A stretch of DNA of 64,000 nt, taken from Closterium sp. NIES-65. Taxonomy: Eukaryota; Streptophyta; Zygnematophyceae; Desmidiales; Closteriaceae. A program made the position numbers and the translations under genes. Under the pieces are notes generated by a model that saw only the letters and a list, made by a program, of their open reading frames with translations, made no database searches and was not told the origin of the DNA. The DNA lies in the NCBI GenBank assembly GCA_948144175.1, contig CANXME010001452.1:248001-312000 (forward strand). The letters are read 5' to 3'. Positions 1 through 10,702 of the stretch are shown here, piece by piece (position 1 is the stretch's first letter; each line of letters starts with the position of its first letter).

Positions 1-1291
1 TGTCTTCCCGGTGGACTCCCCTAACTTCACATTTTACCACCCGCCCGTCCATCGTTTCCTCGACACCCTTGACGACTCCTTTGACAGTCTGTATCCTACT
101 TTGCCCGTCACCCGCACCGAGGTCTCCCAGTTCCCTTCCCTCCCTTCTTTCTACCTCCCCCTCCTCCTCCTTGTCCTGCTTCTCCGATACCCCTCTTTTC
201 CCCCCTCACCCAGGTCCTACCCCTCTCCCCTCGGCTGCACGTCAGGTGTTGTTTCCTTCCCCACAGTCATCCTCACAGTCACCGCAGTAGCCTCCTCTCA
301 CCCTATCACTACCTACTACCATACTGCTTATCCTGTTGTCTCACGTGTTCTCGCCTCTCTTATTACGGACACTACCGACCCTCCGTTGTTTGTCTCCTCT
401 CTTAAGCTGCTGTTACTGACTTTGCCGCCACACGCCGCCTTGACTACGCCACCCACGTGGTGGCTGCCCGTCCTCGGTCTGCTGGGGTGATTATGCCCTT
501 GACTGTGACGTTCTAGAGGACAGGCACTTTGAGCAGGAGTTCTTGGCAGCCGCTTCTCCTCATCTGCGTGCCATGCTGCTAGCCCTTGAGGGAGACCCAG
601 ATGCCCTTGACATACCGACTCCTCACACGTTACGTGAGGGAGTGTCAAGGCATTGGGCCTCTTAGTGGATAGCGGCCATGGACTCAAAGATGGCGTCTTG
701 GGATGCACATGCACTTACCTCGACTGAAGGCCAGGAAGAAGTTTACTCCCGTGGAAGGGGAACTTCTTCCTGGCCTTCTCCCCACTCTTTAGGTGTTACT
801 TCATGTTGCAGCTCAGCGAGACTACGAGCTGCACACACTTGGCTTCTCCACTAGCTTTCTCCAGGACCGCTTGCACGAAGAGATCTGGCTACGCCGTCCT
901 CCTGGATTCACTGGCATTCTCTCGCCTGGAACTAGTGGAGCCTGAGACGACCAGTCTACGGTCTCCGCCAGGCGCCCCGTGAGTGGCACGACACTCTTCT
1001 CTCCACAGTTGCTGACCTCGGGTTCCGCCCTTCGTCCATCGACGTGTCGCTGTTCGTTTGCTCTAGCTCCAGTTCTTTCTCGTCCTCGTCTACGAAGACG
1101 ACTTGGTCTTCGCTACAACAGACAGGGTTGCTCTGTTTTTTGTGAAGTCCGAACCGCAAAGACACACGTGCACTGACCTTGGTGAACTGCGCCGCTACCT
1201 TGGCTTGTGGATCACCAGTGACAGAGCCGCTCGCACCATCACACTGAATGAGTCACACATGGTGCAGCAGGTCCTTCAGTGGTTCGGGCTT
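1..1291 (+). pseudogene. Copia element I, pol remnant (linker to RT)
   Basis: Decayed 3' half of a Ty1/copia pol on the plus strand; the 5' end is outside the window. From about 800 the three frames together still give reverse transcriptase blocks matching intact copies in this window: RDYELHT, HEEIWLRRPPGFTG, then VYEDDLVFA at about 1085-1117, where intact relatives have VYVDDLVFA. Stops and frameshifts separate the blocks, so no enzyme can be made. The first 700 bases correspond to the Pro/Ser-rich linker between integrase and RT. The remnant stops at 1291, where element A is inserted in the SHMVQQVLQ segment, and resumes at 3323. The family assignment is secure; exact domain limits are not. 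Confidence 0.85.
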
Positions 1292-1296
1292 TAGTT
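1292..1296. other. Target-site duplication of element A (tagtt)
   Basis: tagtt lies directly before the 5' LTR and again at 3318-3322 directly after the 3' LTR. Removing one copy with the element rejoins the copia I remnant. Confidence 0.9.
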
Positions 1297-1502
1297 TGTC
1301 AGATTATAATGCTTGTCTAGTCTGTAGTGGGGTACTCAAAAGTGAGTATTTCTATTTTGGGCTTGCTATTTGTATCCCTCCATTTTCTAGTTCAAACATC
1401 CTTCTCTCTAAACTTTCTCGACATTTTTCTTACCCTCGAACTTCACCACTAAGTCACTTAAACCCATGGCTCCTAAGCCTACTAAACTCTAGTATCTCAA
1501 CA
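1297..1502 (+). repeat. 5' LTR of element A
   Basis: 206 bp, begins tgtcagatta and ends ctcaaca; paired with 3112-3317, with several differences by eye including tttct versus aaccc near position 1348. Confidence 0.9.
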
Positions 1503-1563
1503 AGCTATCAGAGCTAAACGCTCCTGGCCTGTGGGCCCACTTGCTTCCGCTGCCCTACTGTGT

Positions 1564-1668
1564 GTCGCGCGCCCCGTGGCGCGCGACCTCCTATGTTTTC
1601 TTCCCGCCACGCGCTCGGGGCGCATGGCAGTTTTCTGCCCGCCGTGCTCCCCGAGGTGCGCGGCGGGT
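1564..1668 (+). other. Leader hairpin cluster of element A
   Basis: Three consecutive GC palindromes begin about 50 bp after the PBS. gtcgcgcgcc-ccgt-ggcgcgcgac (1564-1587) is a perfect 10-bp stem. gccacgcgc..gcgcatggc (1606-1628) has one mismatch. cccgccg..cggcggg (about 1638-1668) follows. T-rich spacers separate them. The first two recur in B and D; a packaging or dimerisation role is an inference. Confidence 0.6.
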
Positions 1669-1974
1669 TCCTACTTCGTGCGGTGCCCTGGGGGCCCGCG
1701 CGCCGGCCCTGACCGTCGCCTCGTTGCGGCGTTTTGGGGGCCCGCACGCAGGCCTCTCCCGTCGCCTCGTCGCGGCGCTTTCGGGGCCCGCGAGCCGGCC
1801 CCTCCCATCGCCTCGTCGCGGTGTCTTGGGGGCCCGCACGCGGTCCCCTCCCGTCGCCCGTCAAGGCGCTCTCGGGGGCCCGCGCGGCCCCCCTAGCTCG
1901 TCGCCCTTCAGGGCGCCCTGGAAGCCGCGCCCTTCCCCTCCCCTCCCTCCTAGTTTTCACCTGCAGCAACCGCC

Positions 1975-2500
1975 CCTGGAGCAGCCCGCAGCAGCAGCAG
2001 CCGCCCCTGGAGCAGCCGCCGCTACAGCAGCAGCCCCTACAGCAGCCGCCCCAGCAGCAGCCGCCCCTGGAGCAGCCCGCAGCTGCAGCAGCCGCCCCTG
2101 GAGCCGCCGCCCCTGGAACAGCCGCCCCAGCAGCAGCCGCCCCTGGAGCAGCCGCCGCTACAGCAGCCGCCCCTGGAGCCGCCACTGCAGCAGCAGCCCC
2201 TGGAGCACCGCCCCAGCAGCAGCCGCCCCTGGAGCAGCCCTCAACTGCAGCAGCCGCCCCTGGAGTAGCCCTCACCTGCAGCAGCCGCCCCTGGAGCGGC
2301 TAGCAACTGCAGCAGCCGCCCCTGGAGCAGCCCGCACCTGCGGCAGCCGCCCCTGGAGCAGCCTGCACCTGTAGCAGCCGCCCCTGGAGTAGCCCCGCAC
2401 CTGCAGCAGACGCCCCTGGAGCGGCCAGCATTTGCAGCAGCCGCCCCTGGAGCAACCCGCACATGCAGTGGCTGCCCCTGGAGCAGCCCGTCCCGTCCCC
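1975..2500. repeat. CAGCCGCCCCTGGAGC minisatellite in element A
   Basis: About 525 bp of imperfect tandem copies of a 24-33 bp unit containing cagccgcccctggagc. The same unit recurs in the leaders of copia II (about 22780-23140, other strand) and copia V (about 52120-52440), which links these families. Confidence 0.85.
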
Positions 2501-3111
2501 TCCCCCCTCCCCGTGCATTCCGTGGTGCTTGGGGTGTGGGGTGCCGAGCATGGGGGTGGCGGGTGTGGGGGTGGCGGTTATGTGTTCCTCCTCTTGCTCC
2601 TCCTCCTCCCTCGTCTCCCACTGCTGCAGCTGTCGGTGAGGGGGGTGGGTGTGTGGGAGCCTAGGGTTTAGGGTTTAAGGGGGGTGCTGTGGGAGTGGAG
2701 CTAGGGTTTGAACAGGGGGTGTGTGAGAGGGGAGTGGGGCAGCTGGGGGAGGTTGTGTGAAGGTAGCTGTCGTGTCGCCTGCAGCGCCTGTAGTCCGTCG
2801 CCCTTGCTTCGGTAGCCAGTGAGCCTGTTGCGCCAGTCGCCAGTGGGTCCGTTGCTCCTGCCGCTCGTCTATAGCCGCGGAGCCAGTCATTCCAGTAGTC
2901 CGTCGCCCTTGCTTCGGTAGCCACTGAGTCAGCCGCTCTTGTGCCCGTGCCTCTGCAGCTTCAGTCATTACCTCGCATCTTCTCTCCCTCCTAAGTCTCT
3001 CATCCTCCTCACTTAACCTCTGTGATAGCTTCTAGCTTTGCTTAACATTGTGAACTCTTGCTCTATGCCTGCATGCTGTACTGATTATACCCCACTTTGA
3101 CTATGGGGGTG

Positions 3112-3317
3112 TGTCAGATTATAATGCTTGTCTAGTCTGTAGCGGGGTACTCAAAAGTGAGTATAACCCTTTTGGGCTTGCTATTTGTATCCCTCCACTT
3201 TCTAGTTCAAACATCCTTCTCTCTAAACTTTCTCGACATTTTTCTTACCCTCGAACTTCACCACTAAGTCACTTAAACCCATGGCTCCTAAGCCTACTAA
3301 ATTCTAGTATCTCAACA
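3112..3317 (+). repeat. 3' LTR of element A
   Basis: 206 bp; preceded by the polypurine tract ending at 3111 and followed by the tagtt duplication. Confidence 0.9.
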
Positions 3318-3322
3318 TAGTT

Positions 3323-4010
3323 CTCCACCACACATCCCACTCCTCTTGTCGCTAACCACGGAATCACTGCTCCTCTTCTTGACAAGCCATTTGATTCTAA
3401 TGGTCCCTACGCAAAGATTGTGAGCTGCCTCATGTTCGTGATGACCTGTACTTGTCCAGACCTCGCTTTTCCTCTCAGTGTTCTGGCTCGCTTTATTGCG
3501 ACTGGGAGACACCGTTTTGTTCACTGAGCGGCTGCTGTGAGGGTAGCGAATTACCCGACGACTACATCTGACATGGGGCTTGTGCTTAGAGGGAGAGAGC
3601 CAGTTGTACCGATCGATCACTGTGACTCGTCCTACCCTTACAACTTGGAGACCTCCAGGTCTACTCATGGGTACTACTTCAGCTTGGGCTCTGGAGCTGT
3701 GTCGTGGAGGTCTACTTGGTCGTCGTCTGTGGTACACTACAGCGCTGAGGCCGAGATCTACGCAAATGGCATGGCTGCGTAGGAGATTTGCTGGTTGACC
3801 TTCTTGCTCACCGACCTTGCTAACAACAAGACCATGATCCTCCTGTGTCGAGAGCCTCGACTGAAGGGCAGAGCAAAGCACATCGACGTGATGTACTTTC
3901 TATTGTGAGAGTTGCAGCGACGCGGCCAGGCACTCTTGGACTTTGAGGCCTCAGCGGCCAACACTTTAAACATCTTCACCAAGGCCCCTTCCACCTGATA
4001 AACCAAAAGT
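3323..4010 (+). pseudogene. Copia element I, RNase H remnant
   Basis: Continuation of the copia I remnant after element A. Scrambled frames still give MTCTCPDLAFPLSVLARF (intact copies: MTCTRPDLAYPLSILARY), the HCDSS-type first RNase H block, SLGSGAVSWRSTWSSSV, a CEAEIYA-like block and the end of the domain near 3990. Frameshifts and stops such as tag at 3779-3781 rule out function. RNase H would remove the RNA strand during reverse transcription. Confidence 0.8.
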
Positions 4011-4265
4011 TGTGTCTGCAGTTTGGCCTTGTTCAGGTAGGCCTTCACCTGTTATAGACTTGCCTCTTGTTTATTGCTATGTTGTCTTGCTATTTATATA
4101 TCTGTGAACTCTTGAACTGGCATTGTGGCCCCTTGCTTGCTCTCAGACTTTGTGGTGACTTCGTGATCCACCCTGAGATTTGTGTTGTTACTTTTCTTGA
4201 GTGGTCTTGTGCCCAGTTCTTTCCCTTGCTTGTTTTGATGCCCCTCACTTAGCCTATGTGGGTGT
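4011..4265 (+). other. Copia I 3' untranslated tail and polypurine tract
   Basis: The segment contains gtgatccaccctgag (4168-4182), a block conserved in the 3' tails of copia II, III, V, VI and element D, and ends with a purine-rich tatgtgggtg before the LTR. Confidence 0.7.
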
Positions 4266-4398
4266 GTCAAATGTTGTATTAGCTTGTAAGGCTATATTGA
4301 GTAACATTGTAGGGAGTACAACCCATTTCTAGGGTTGGTATTTGTACTGCTCCCCCTGCTTGTGAAATCATTCCGATGTTTCTACTTTGAGGGTGTGG
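4266..4398 (+). repeat. Copia I 3' LTR, decayed
   Basis: Begins tgtcaaatgttg directly after the purine tract and contains the group's usual core (gggagtacaacccatttctagggttggtatttgtac). The right end is estimated from the length of related LTRs; no duplication could be checked because the 5' LTR is outside the window. Confidence 0.6.
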
Positions 4399-5518
4399 CT
4401 GTGGCGAGAGCAGGAATGCCCACCCAACAAGGAATGAACATTTCGCCACACCCAACAAGTGAACCCCAACAACCCATAGCGAAAAGTATTTGTCGCATGA
4501 AGAGTCACGGTAGCACCTGCGACTGATTCACACAAATGCCTACCCCACTCTAACAAAGCGTGGGTGCAGAGGGTGGTGACACAACACATCTCCTCACTCC
4601 CTTAGCAACTCAATGCACATGATGCTAACGAGAAATAGAGAAACCAGAGAGTGATGCACGTGCTACTTACGATGCCACCTACTCAGACAAGCAACGGCTT
4701 AGCAAGATGGAAAAAAAAAAAAAACACGCATTTGAGACGAGCAGCCATTTAGATTACTGGCACACGAGTGTCGCAGGAGTTGGGAACAACACACAGGAGG
4801 GTATAGGAACGTGCAATAGTCAGTGCCCATCCTGGAAGAGAAGGTGTTGTTGACGCATAGGAGAAAACGAATGTCATTCAGTAGACTACGGCTAGAGCGT
4901 GGGAACTTGTCACGACCGGAAAGCGTAGTGAAGCACATACATGCAAGTCGTCTGTCATCACCCCCCTGCAAATTGCAGAGAGCCTACTCTACAAAAAAAT
5001 GAAAGCAGCCAACATCACCAAAAGGGCAACCATACTTAGGTATTCACAAAAAGAAGCAAGTATACAAAAAGCTGGACGAATGGTTGGGAGAGGTCGGATA
5101 CATTGTGAGAACTGTGTCAAAATGAGAGTACAACGGAATGGTTGACTAACAGCAATGGGAAGTAGAAGTACTAACTCCAATGGGTTGTACCTTACAACAA
5201 ACATAAGTGTTTGACAAACTGCACATGTTTGCCAACCCATTCACAGACGCGTGCTGATTGGCCGCGCTACTCTGAGACACGCGCGTGTTCATTGGCCACC
5301 TGGTGGTTTGGGCTGCCCTGATTATTTCCTTCTTACAAGTTCCACTCAATACTACCTATATGGGGTCTAATGCAGTTTCGTTTATAAAGACCATGTTTAT
5401 TACAGTGGATACGACATCAAAACCATGTTTATATGGTAAATACTATAGTTCGATTTGAGTTTGTTTTAGTGGAAGAACACAAAAAACAAATGTCTAAACC
5501 ACAATTTCTTCAGTTCAT
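4399..5518. other. Unassigned DNA between copia I and element B
   Basis: About 1.1 kb of mixed composition with no ORF over about 90 codons, no recognisable protein and no LTR pair. It contains a 14-base A run near 4710. It may be old host DNA or an unrecognisably decayed element. Confidence 0.5.
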
Positions 5519-5523
5519 ATAAT

Positions 5524-5700
5524 TGTTAGAATAGTAGGCACAGCAAGGAGCCATAGCTAGGGTTTACCTAGCTAGGCAAGAAGAGAATAAAGCAAAGGAG
5601 TGGGTTCACTAGCAAGTAGGAGGATACATATAGGAAACCCTAAGGGGTCGTACTCACTACAGAGTACCCCACTGCAAGCTAGACAAACTACATTCTGACA
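5524..5700 (-). repeat. 3' LTR of element B
   Basis: 177 bp, tgttagaata..cattctgaca; next to the complement of the polypurine tract at 5701-5711. Confidence 0.9.
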
Positions 5701-6684
5701 CACCCCCATAGTCAAAGTGGGGTATAATCAGCAGAGCAAGCAAGCATAGAGCACGTTCACAAGGACAAGCAAAGCTAGAGGCATTCATAAAGGGCAAGTG
5801 AGAAGGAGGAGGCTGGACTGTGAGAGGAGAGGAGACATGAGGCGACGGCTGAAGCTGCAGACACACGGGCAACAGGAGAGGCTGGCACAGTGGCTACCGG
5901 GACAGCGCCCCGGACTACTGGAGTAACTGGCTCTGCGGCTAACTCTGAGCGGCAGGAGCAACGGACCCACGGGCGACAGGCGCAGCAGGCTCTCTGGGCT
6001 ACCAGGACAGCGCCCCGGACTACAGGTGCTGCGGACGACAAGACGGCAGCCTCCGCTCAACCTCCCCCAACTGTCCCACCCCCCTTTTCACACACCCCTT
6101 GCTGCACCCCTAGCTCCGCTCCCACGTCACCCCCTTAGCACCACTCCCTCGGCTCCCACACACCCAACCCCCTCAGCGGCAGCTGCAGTAGTGGGAGACA
6201 GAGGAGGAGGAGGAGCAGGCGTTTGTGTAACAGACCGGACACCCCCAAACCCTAAAACGGGTGGCACGGAGCAGGAGCGCGGGGGACGGCGCGCGGCCCG
6301 TGGGGCGCCACGACGAGGCAGCGGGGGGCCGCGCGCGGTTCCCTAGGGCGCCACGACAGGGCAGCGGGGGTTCGCGCGCGGCTCCCCAGGACGGCGAGAC
6401 GGGGCAGCGGGGGCGCCGCGCGGCTCCCCAGGGCACCACGACGGGATTGCGGGGGCCGCGCGCGGCTCCCCAGGGCGACACGACGGGGCAGCTGGGGGCC
6501 GCGAGTGGCTTCCTAGGGCGCCGCGACGGGGCAGCAAGGAACGCGCGCGGGTTGCGGGGCGACGCGACGGGCTCCAGGGGGGGCGAAGCGTCCGTCGACG
6601 GGGGGGGGGATGCGCGGGTCCCCGGAGTGACGCGCGAAGAAGGAAGCCGCCACGCGCCTTGGGGCACACGGCGAGCAGAAAACC

Positions 6685-6745
6685 GCCATGCGCCCCGAGC
6701 GCGTGGCGGGAAGAAAAAAGCGTCGCGCGCCACGGGGCGCGCGAC
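6685..6745 (-). other. Leader hairpins of element B
   Basis: gtcgcgcgcc-acgg-ggcgcgcgac (6722-6745) is a perfect 10-bp stem. gccatgcgc..gcgcgtggc (6685-6707) is the counterpart of the second hairpin in A. An A-rich spacer (T-rich in the RNA sense) separates them, about 50 bp from the PBS. Confidence 0.6.
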
Positions 6746-6808
6746 AGACAGGAAAGCAGCGAAAGCACGTGGGGCCTACAGGCCAAGAGCGTAACAACTC
6801 TGATTCCA

Positions 6809-6985
6809 TGTCAAAACAGTGAGCACAAGGAGGAGCCATAGCTAGGGTTTACCTAGCTAGGCAAGAAGAGAATAGAGCAAAGGAGTGGGTTCACTAGCAA
6901 GTGGGAGGATACATATAGGAAACCCTAAGGGGTCGTACTCACTACAGAGTACCCCACTGCAGGCTAGGCAAACTACATTCTGACA
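6809..6985 (-). repeat. 5' LTR of element B
   Basis: 177 bp, starts tgtcaaaaca and ends cattctgaca; followed by the ataat duplication. Confidence 0.9.
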
Positions 6986-6990
6986 ATAAT

Positions 6991-7987
6991 TTGTTTAGAC
7001 AGCACTAATTTATACAACTGATCTACCTTATATATTGTAGTCTGTCGCTCAGTATAGTGCTTCAACTTGCTATGGATAAGGGAGAGGATTTGACACGAAC
7101 TACCAGCCCATTCTCAACAAGACAGATTTTTTGTCAAGCGCTGACCAAGGACGTGTGTTGCTATTCTGCGATTAGCGATTCTTAGCAGAAGTAACCAGTT
7201 CAGTCTTACCTCGTCAATTTAGGAGCCTCTACTTTGCCCCAACCATGCTATGTGTCTTACCTCGTCAATTTAGGAGCCTCCACTCTGCCCCAATTGTGCT
7301 ATGTTGGCACATCTGCATTGTGAAGCGAAGCGAGGGGCCACCCGGAGCTCGAAATGGCCCAATCACACAGCACTTTCATTCTGTGTTGTTTGCAATCCAC
7401 AATCTACCGAGCTTGTGACTTCGTGATCCTTGGACTCTTTGTGTTCCTACTCAAGTGAATTGTTTAAGTGCATATCATTGCGAGTAATTTACTATCCTTG
7501 TCCCGCGTCTTCTGTTCTTTTAGAAATCCCGCCCCTCTCTCGATGAGATAATTCGGCACAGCGTCGCTGTGCTGCACCCCGAGCCACACGAGGAGCGCGT
7601 CGCGCCGGACGACGATAGGGACGTCCCCGCTGCGCCGTCGAGGGCTGGCGGGATGGCCACGATTGGCAGTGACGGCGGCAGTGTTAGTGGCAGTGGCAGG
7701 GGCCAGAGCGGCGTCAATGCAAGCGGCAACGGCAAATTGCGGAACAGAGCAATCTGATTTAAGACAGCACTGCGTCAACCAGCAAATTCACGGGTATTGT
7801 CGAAACATTTAAGTGCTTTTTATTGTATTTTCTTTTCTTTTCTCTGGTTGCTTACTGGTTGGCTGTCACACATACACCGTTGCAGAGAGGCGCAGAAAAC
7901 ATGTCTTAGTCTGAAGATGGAATCGAAGACATGTCTCCAGTACCGGCGATCGTCGTCGCACCAATGATAACAGCAAATTCCACTCGC
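6991..7987. other. Unassigned DNA between elements B and C
   Basis: About 1 kb without a recognisable gene. A 51-bp direct tandem duplication sits at 7204-7305. A 3'-splice-like ttcttttag at about 7517-7525 precedes an open frame to the stop at about 7757 (V-A-P-D-D-D-R-D-V-P-A-A-P, then Gly/Ser-rich) that could be a host exon fragment, but nothing confirms it. Confidence 0.4.
7204..7305. repeat. 51-bp direct tandem duplication
   Basis: Two adjacent copies beginning tcttacctcgtcaatttagg with a few substitutions (ctttgcccc versus ctctgcccc). Confidence 0.85.
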
Positions 7988-7992
7988 TAGGG

Positions 7993-8226
7993 TGTTGAGA
8001 GAGTAAGCAGTAGTGAATGGTAGTTAAGGTTTAGGGCCTAGGCTTAGTAGCCTAGGCCAAGAGGGAGTCGAGAGGTTCGTGCCAAGAGAGGAGTGTTGAG
8101 GATGAGAATGATGCAATATGAGAAACAAGTGCAGGTTATAGTTCAGGAAGGGTGAACCACCAAGCAAGAACCAATATATGACTACACTACAGCTAGAACT
8201 GAATGCAGTTATATAAAATTCTGACA
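7993..8226 (-). repeat. 3' LTR of element C
   Basis: 234 bp, tgttgagaga..attctgaca; the polypurine complement tcccccc starts at 8227. Confidence 0.9.
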
Positions 8227-8689
8227 TCCCCCCGTAACTGCATGCAGGAATAGCTAAGTGAAAGACACAACCTGCAGGGGTACACCATAGACAGAGAAAA
8301 CAGCAACAGCAGGCAACACCTCCATCCCCTCACCCTCCCCCTCCCCCTCCCCCCCACACTGCTGCAGGAGCAGCAGAGGGGGGAAGAGAGGAGAGGTGGA
8401 GGGACGGCTGCTGGTTGCTCTCACACCCGCCACCCGAGTGCCACTCCCCCGGCTCCCCCACACCCTCACACCCTCCCCCCCAGCGGCAGCTGCAGCAATG
8501 GGAACGAAAAGAGGAGGAGGGGAAGGGAAGCAACCACCCATCACCCCACACCCGCCACCCCCATACCCTCCCCCCCACGGCTGCACGAGGGCAGGCGTGG
8601 GTGAGGCAGGGGCGGCTGCACGAGGGCAGGCGCGAGTGTGGCAGGAGCAGCTGCACGAGGGCAGGTACGGGTGAGGCAGGAGCACCGTC

Positions 8690-9258
8690 GCGGGCACCAG
8701 GGGCGCGGCGGCTCAGGGCACCGCTGCGGGCGCAAGTGGCGGGTCCACGGCGGCTCAGGGCACCGCCGCGGGCGCCAGGGGCGGGTCCGCGACGGCTCAG
8801 TGCACCGCCGCGGGCGCCAGGCGCAGGTCCCCGGCGGCTCAAGGCACCGCCGCGGGCGCCAGGGGCGGGTCCGCGATGGATCAAGGCATCGCCGCGGGCG
8901 CCAGGGGCGGGTCCGCGACGGCTCAGGGCATCGCCGCGGGCGCCAGGGGCGGGTCCGCGACGGCTCAGGGCACCGCCGCGGGCGCCAGAGGCGGGTCCGC
9001 GACGGCTCAGGGCACCGCCGCGGGCGCCTGGGGCAGGTCCGCGGCGGCTCATTGCACCGCCGCGGGCGCCAAGGGCGGGTCCGCGACGCCTCAGGGCACC
9101 GCCGCGGGCGCCAGAGGCGGGTCCGCGACGGCTCAGGGCACCGCCGCGGGCGCCAGAGGCGGGTCCGCGACGGCTCAAGGCACCGCCGCGGGCGCCAGAG
9201 GCGGGTCCGCGACGGCTCAGGGCGCCGTCGCGGGCGCCAGGGGCGGGTCCGCGACGGG
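8690..9258. repeat. 42-bp minisatellite in element C
   Basis: About 13 tandem copies of a 42-bp unit (gcaccgccgcgggcgccagrggcgggtccgcgacggctcagg read as consensus halves). The period equals 14 codons, so every frame stays open; the resulting Arg/Gly/Ala/Pro polypeptides on both strands are artefacts of this. Confidence 0.9.
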
Positions 9259-9393
9259 TAGAAAAAACTTCACGCGCCACCCGGGCGCGGGACAGGACGA
9301 AAATCGCCACGCGCCCGAGATGCGCGACCAGAAAAACAGTAGCGGAAGCGTGAGGCAGGCCCACATGCCTGGATTTAACAGGCTCTGATGTCA

Positions 9394-9627
9394 TGTTGAG
9401 AGACTAAGCAGTAGTGAATGGTAGTTAAGGTTTAGGGCCTAGGCTTAGTAGCCTGGGCCAAGAGGGAGTCGAGAGGTTCGTGCCAAGAGATGAGTGTTGA
9501 GGATGAGAATGATGCAATATGAGAAACAAATACAAGTTATAGTTCAGGAAGGGTGCACCACCAAGCAAGAACCAATATATGACTACACTGCAGCTAGAAC
9601 TGAATGCAGTTATATATAATTATGACA
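9394..9627 (-). repeat. 5' LTR of element C
   Basis: 234 bp, close match to 7993-8226 with scattered substitutions. Confidence 0.9.
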
Positions 9628-9632
9628 TACGG

Positions 9633-10697
9633 GACTAGCACACAGTCCGTACGTGGGCCGCCTTCTGGACATCAACATCGCCTGCGCATGCCCTATTGGA
9701 GATTGCCTCGTAAATCCACGATACTGCATGGTGTAATTCAATCCCCACATTACTATTTTTTTTATGTGTTTTCTTGTGTATGTATGTAGATATATAATGA
9801 ATGTTGGCGGTAGCCTCAATCTCACAATCCGAGCACACCCTATACGCGCTATTTACATAATGCTTCAGCATACCGAATTCCGTAGTACGTAACCAGAAAT
9901 GAGTATCGTAGGTTCTGTTGTATTGAGAATTGTACACTATCACTATGTTTTACGCGTGTCACCTCGTATAGTGTCACGTTCGCTATTAGTTTACACCAAT
10001 TCGTTTAACGAGACAATGTATTTTTTGAGTTGTCGTTATAAAACTCTCGAAGTACAGCGTACACGGCTTATACAATCCTCTTTCAAAGGGTATGGAAACC
10101 ACAAACACACCCTATCAAAGTAACCTTGAACTGAACCTACGAATTCATGTGCAATAGTAAACCATGAAGTGTGTTCCCACGAGATACTTCTAGCTTAGTT
10201 CGCGCTAGGTGCATTCATTGTTTTTGGCCCCGATTGTTTGTAGAGTTCTCGGTAGAATGCCCTCGGAACGTGCACCGCGCGAGTGAGTAACGCGCCCACC
10301 TAGCGGTTCGATCGAGGCTGGCGCCAGTGCGACGACACCACTTCATTACTAGTCGCGTACACCACTTGTAGAAATTCGTGCTGCCTTGACGCAGTTTTCA
10401 CTTCCGTGCACAGGCACGTCAACCAGAGTTGCTGCTACCTTGGGGCTGCTACTTTGGTGCTGCTGTTATCTTCTTTTGGCAGCTGAATGCAAGCAAAAAC
10501 ATTTCTACTTACCTCGATCTTTTTCTCCAGTTCACGAGACCTTGACTCTATATTAGCAATGGACAATCTTGAATGATCAGCTGAAATTTTACAGAAGAAG
10601 GTTCTGGCTTATATAAACAATTATTGAAAGATGATCCACCTGCAGGGAGGTCCGGACGGGGTCAGTTGGCCGGCTGGGTTCACCGAGCCCAGCAGGG
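9633..10697. other. Unassigned DNA between elements C and D
   Basis: About 1.1 kb, AT-richer than its surroundings, ORFs only 60-100 codons without recognisable motifs, no LTR pair seen. Possibly host-derived or part of relic E upstream of the D insertion. Confidence 0.45.
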
Positions 10698-10702
10698 TCG
10701 TC

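Larger units (their letters stand above)
1297..3317 (+). mobile_element. Non-autonomous LTR retrotransposon A
   Basis: A 2,021-bp element with two 206-bp LTRs (1297-1502, 3112-3317), a PBS-like agctatcagagc at 1503-1514 and a purine tract (atgggggtg) directly before the 3' LTR. A perfect 5-bp duplication flanks it. The interior has no gag or pol. It holds a GC-hairpin leader, a long minisatellite built on cagccgcccctggagc (about 1975-2500), a block with a CT-rich strand and two plant-telomere-like gggttta units (near 2585-2680), and a 3' module (about 2765-2960) shared with B and D. Long Ala/Pro- or Gly/Cys-type frames across it are minisatellite artefacts. Replication presumably needs proteins from related copia elements. 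Confidence 0.9.
5524..6985 (-). mobile_element. Non-autonomous LTR retrotransposon B
   Basis: A 1,462-bp minus-strand element with 177-bp LTRs (5524-5700, 6809-6985) flanked by the perfect duplication ataat (5519-5523, 6986-6990). Read in element orientation, a PBS (tggaatcagagttg, 6795-6808) follows the 5' LTR and a purine tract (tatgggggtg, from 5710) precedes the 3' LTR. The interior has no gag or pol. It contains leader hairpins nearly identical to those of A, a GC-rich repeat zone (about 6255-6650), and the 3' module shared with A and D (about 5830-6065). In A and B that module can be read in one frame (APVVRG..VRCSCRS), but it is broken in D, so coding is doubtful. Confidence 0.9.
7993..9627 (-). 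mobile_element. Non-autonomous LTR retrotransposon C
   Basis: A 1,635-bp minus-strand element with 234-bp LTRs (7993-8226, 9394-9627). In element orientation the PBS (tgacatcagagcc) follows the 5' LTR immediately and a purine tract (acgggggga) abuts the 3' LTR. The flanks taggg and tacgg differ at one base, so the duplication is imperfect. The body is mainly a 42-bp minisatellite; no gag or pol is present. It shares with A, B and D a short block around ctgcagctg next to a CT-rich tract (about 8455-8530) but lacks the 3' module of A, B and D, so it is a separate subfamily. Confidence 0.85.

Noticed and set aside
1514..2621. Ala/Pro- and Gly/Cys-rich proteins (PGAAAAA repeats)
   Set aside because: Minisatellite in element A; shared as DNA repeat with copia II and V leaders in different frames.
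2660..2682. Telomere or interstitial telomeric array
   Set aside because: Only two units of the plant-type gggttta motif here and at about 11425-11438; both are internal parts of elements A and D.
7569..7757. Small host gene (62 codons, Gly/Ser-rich)
   Set aside because: No ATG start, no homologous motif; a possible exon only, so mentioned within the unassigned region rather than annotated.
8330..9394. Arg/Gly/Ala-rich ORFs of 200-350 codons on both strands
   Set aside because: Products of the 42-bp minisatellite in element C; overlapping long frames on both strands and no unique sequence.
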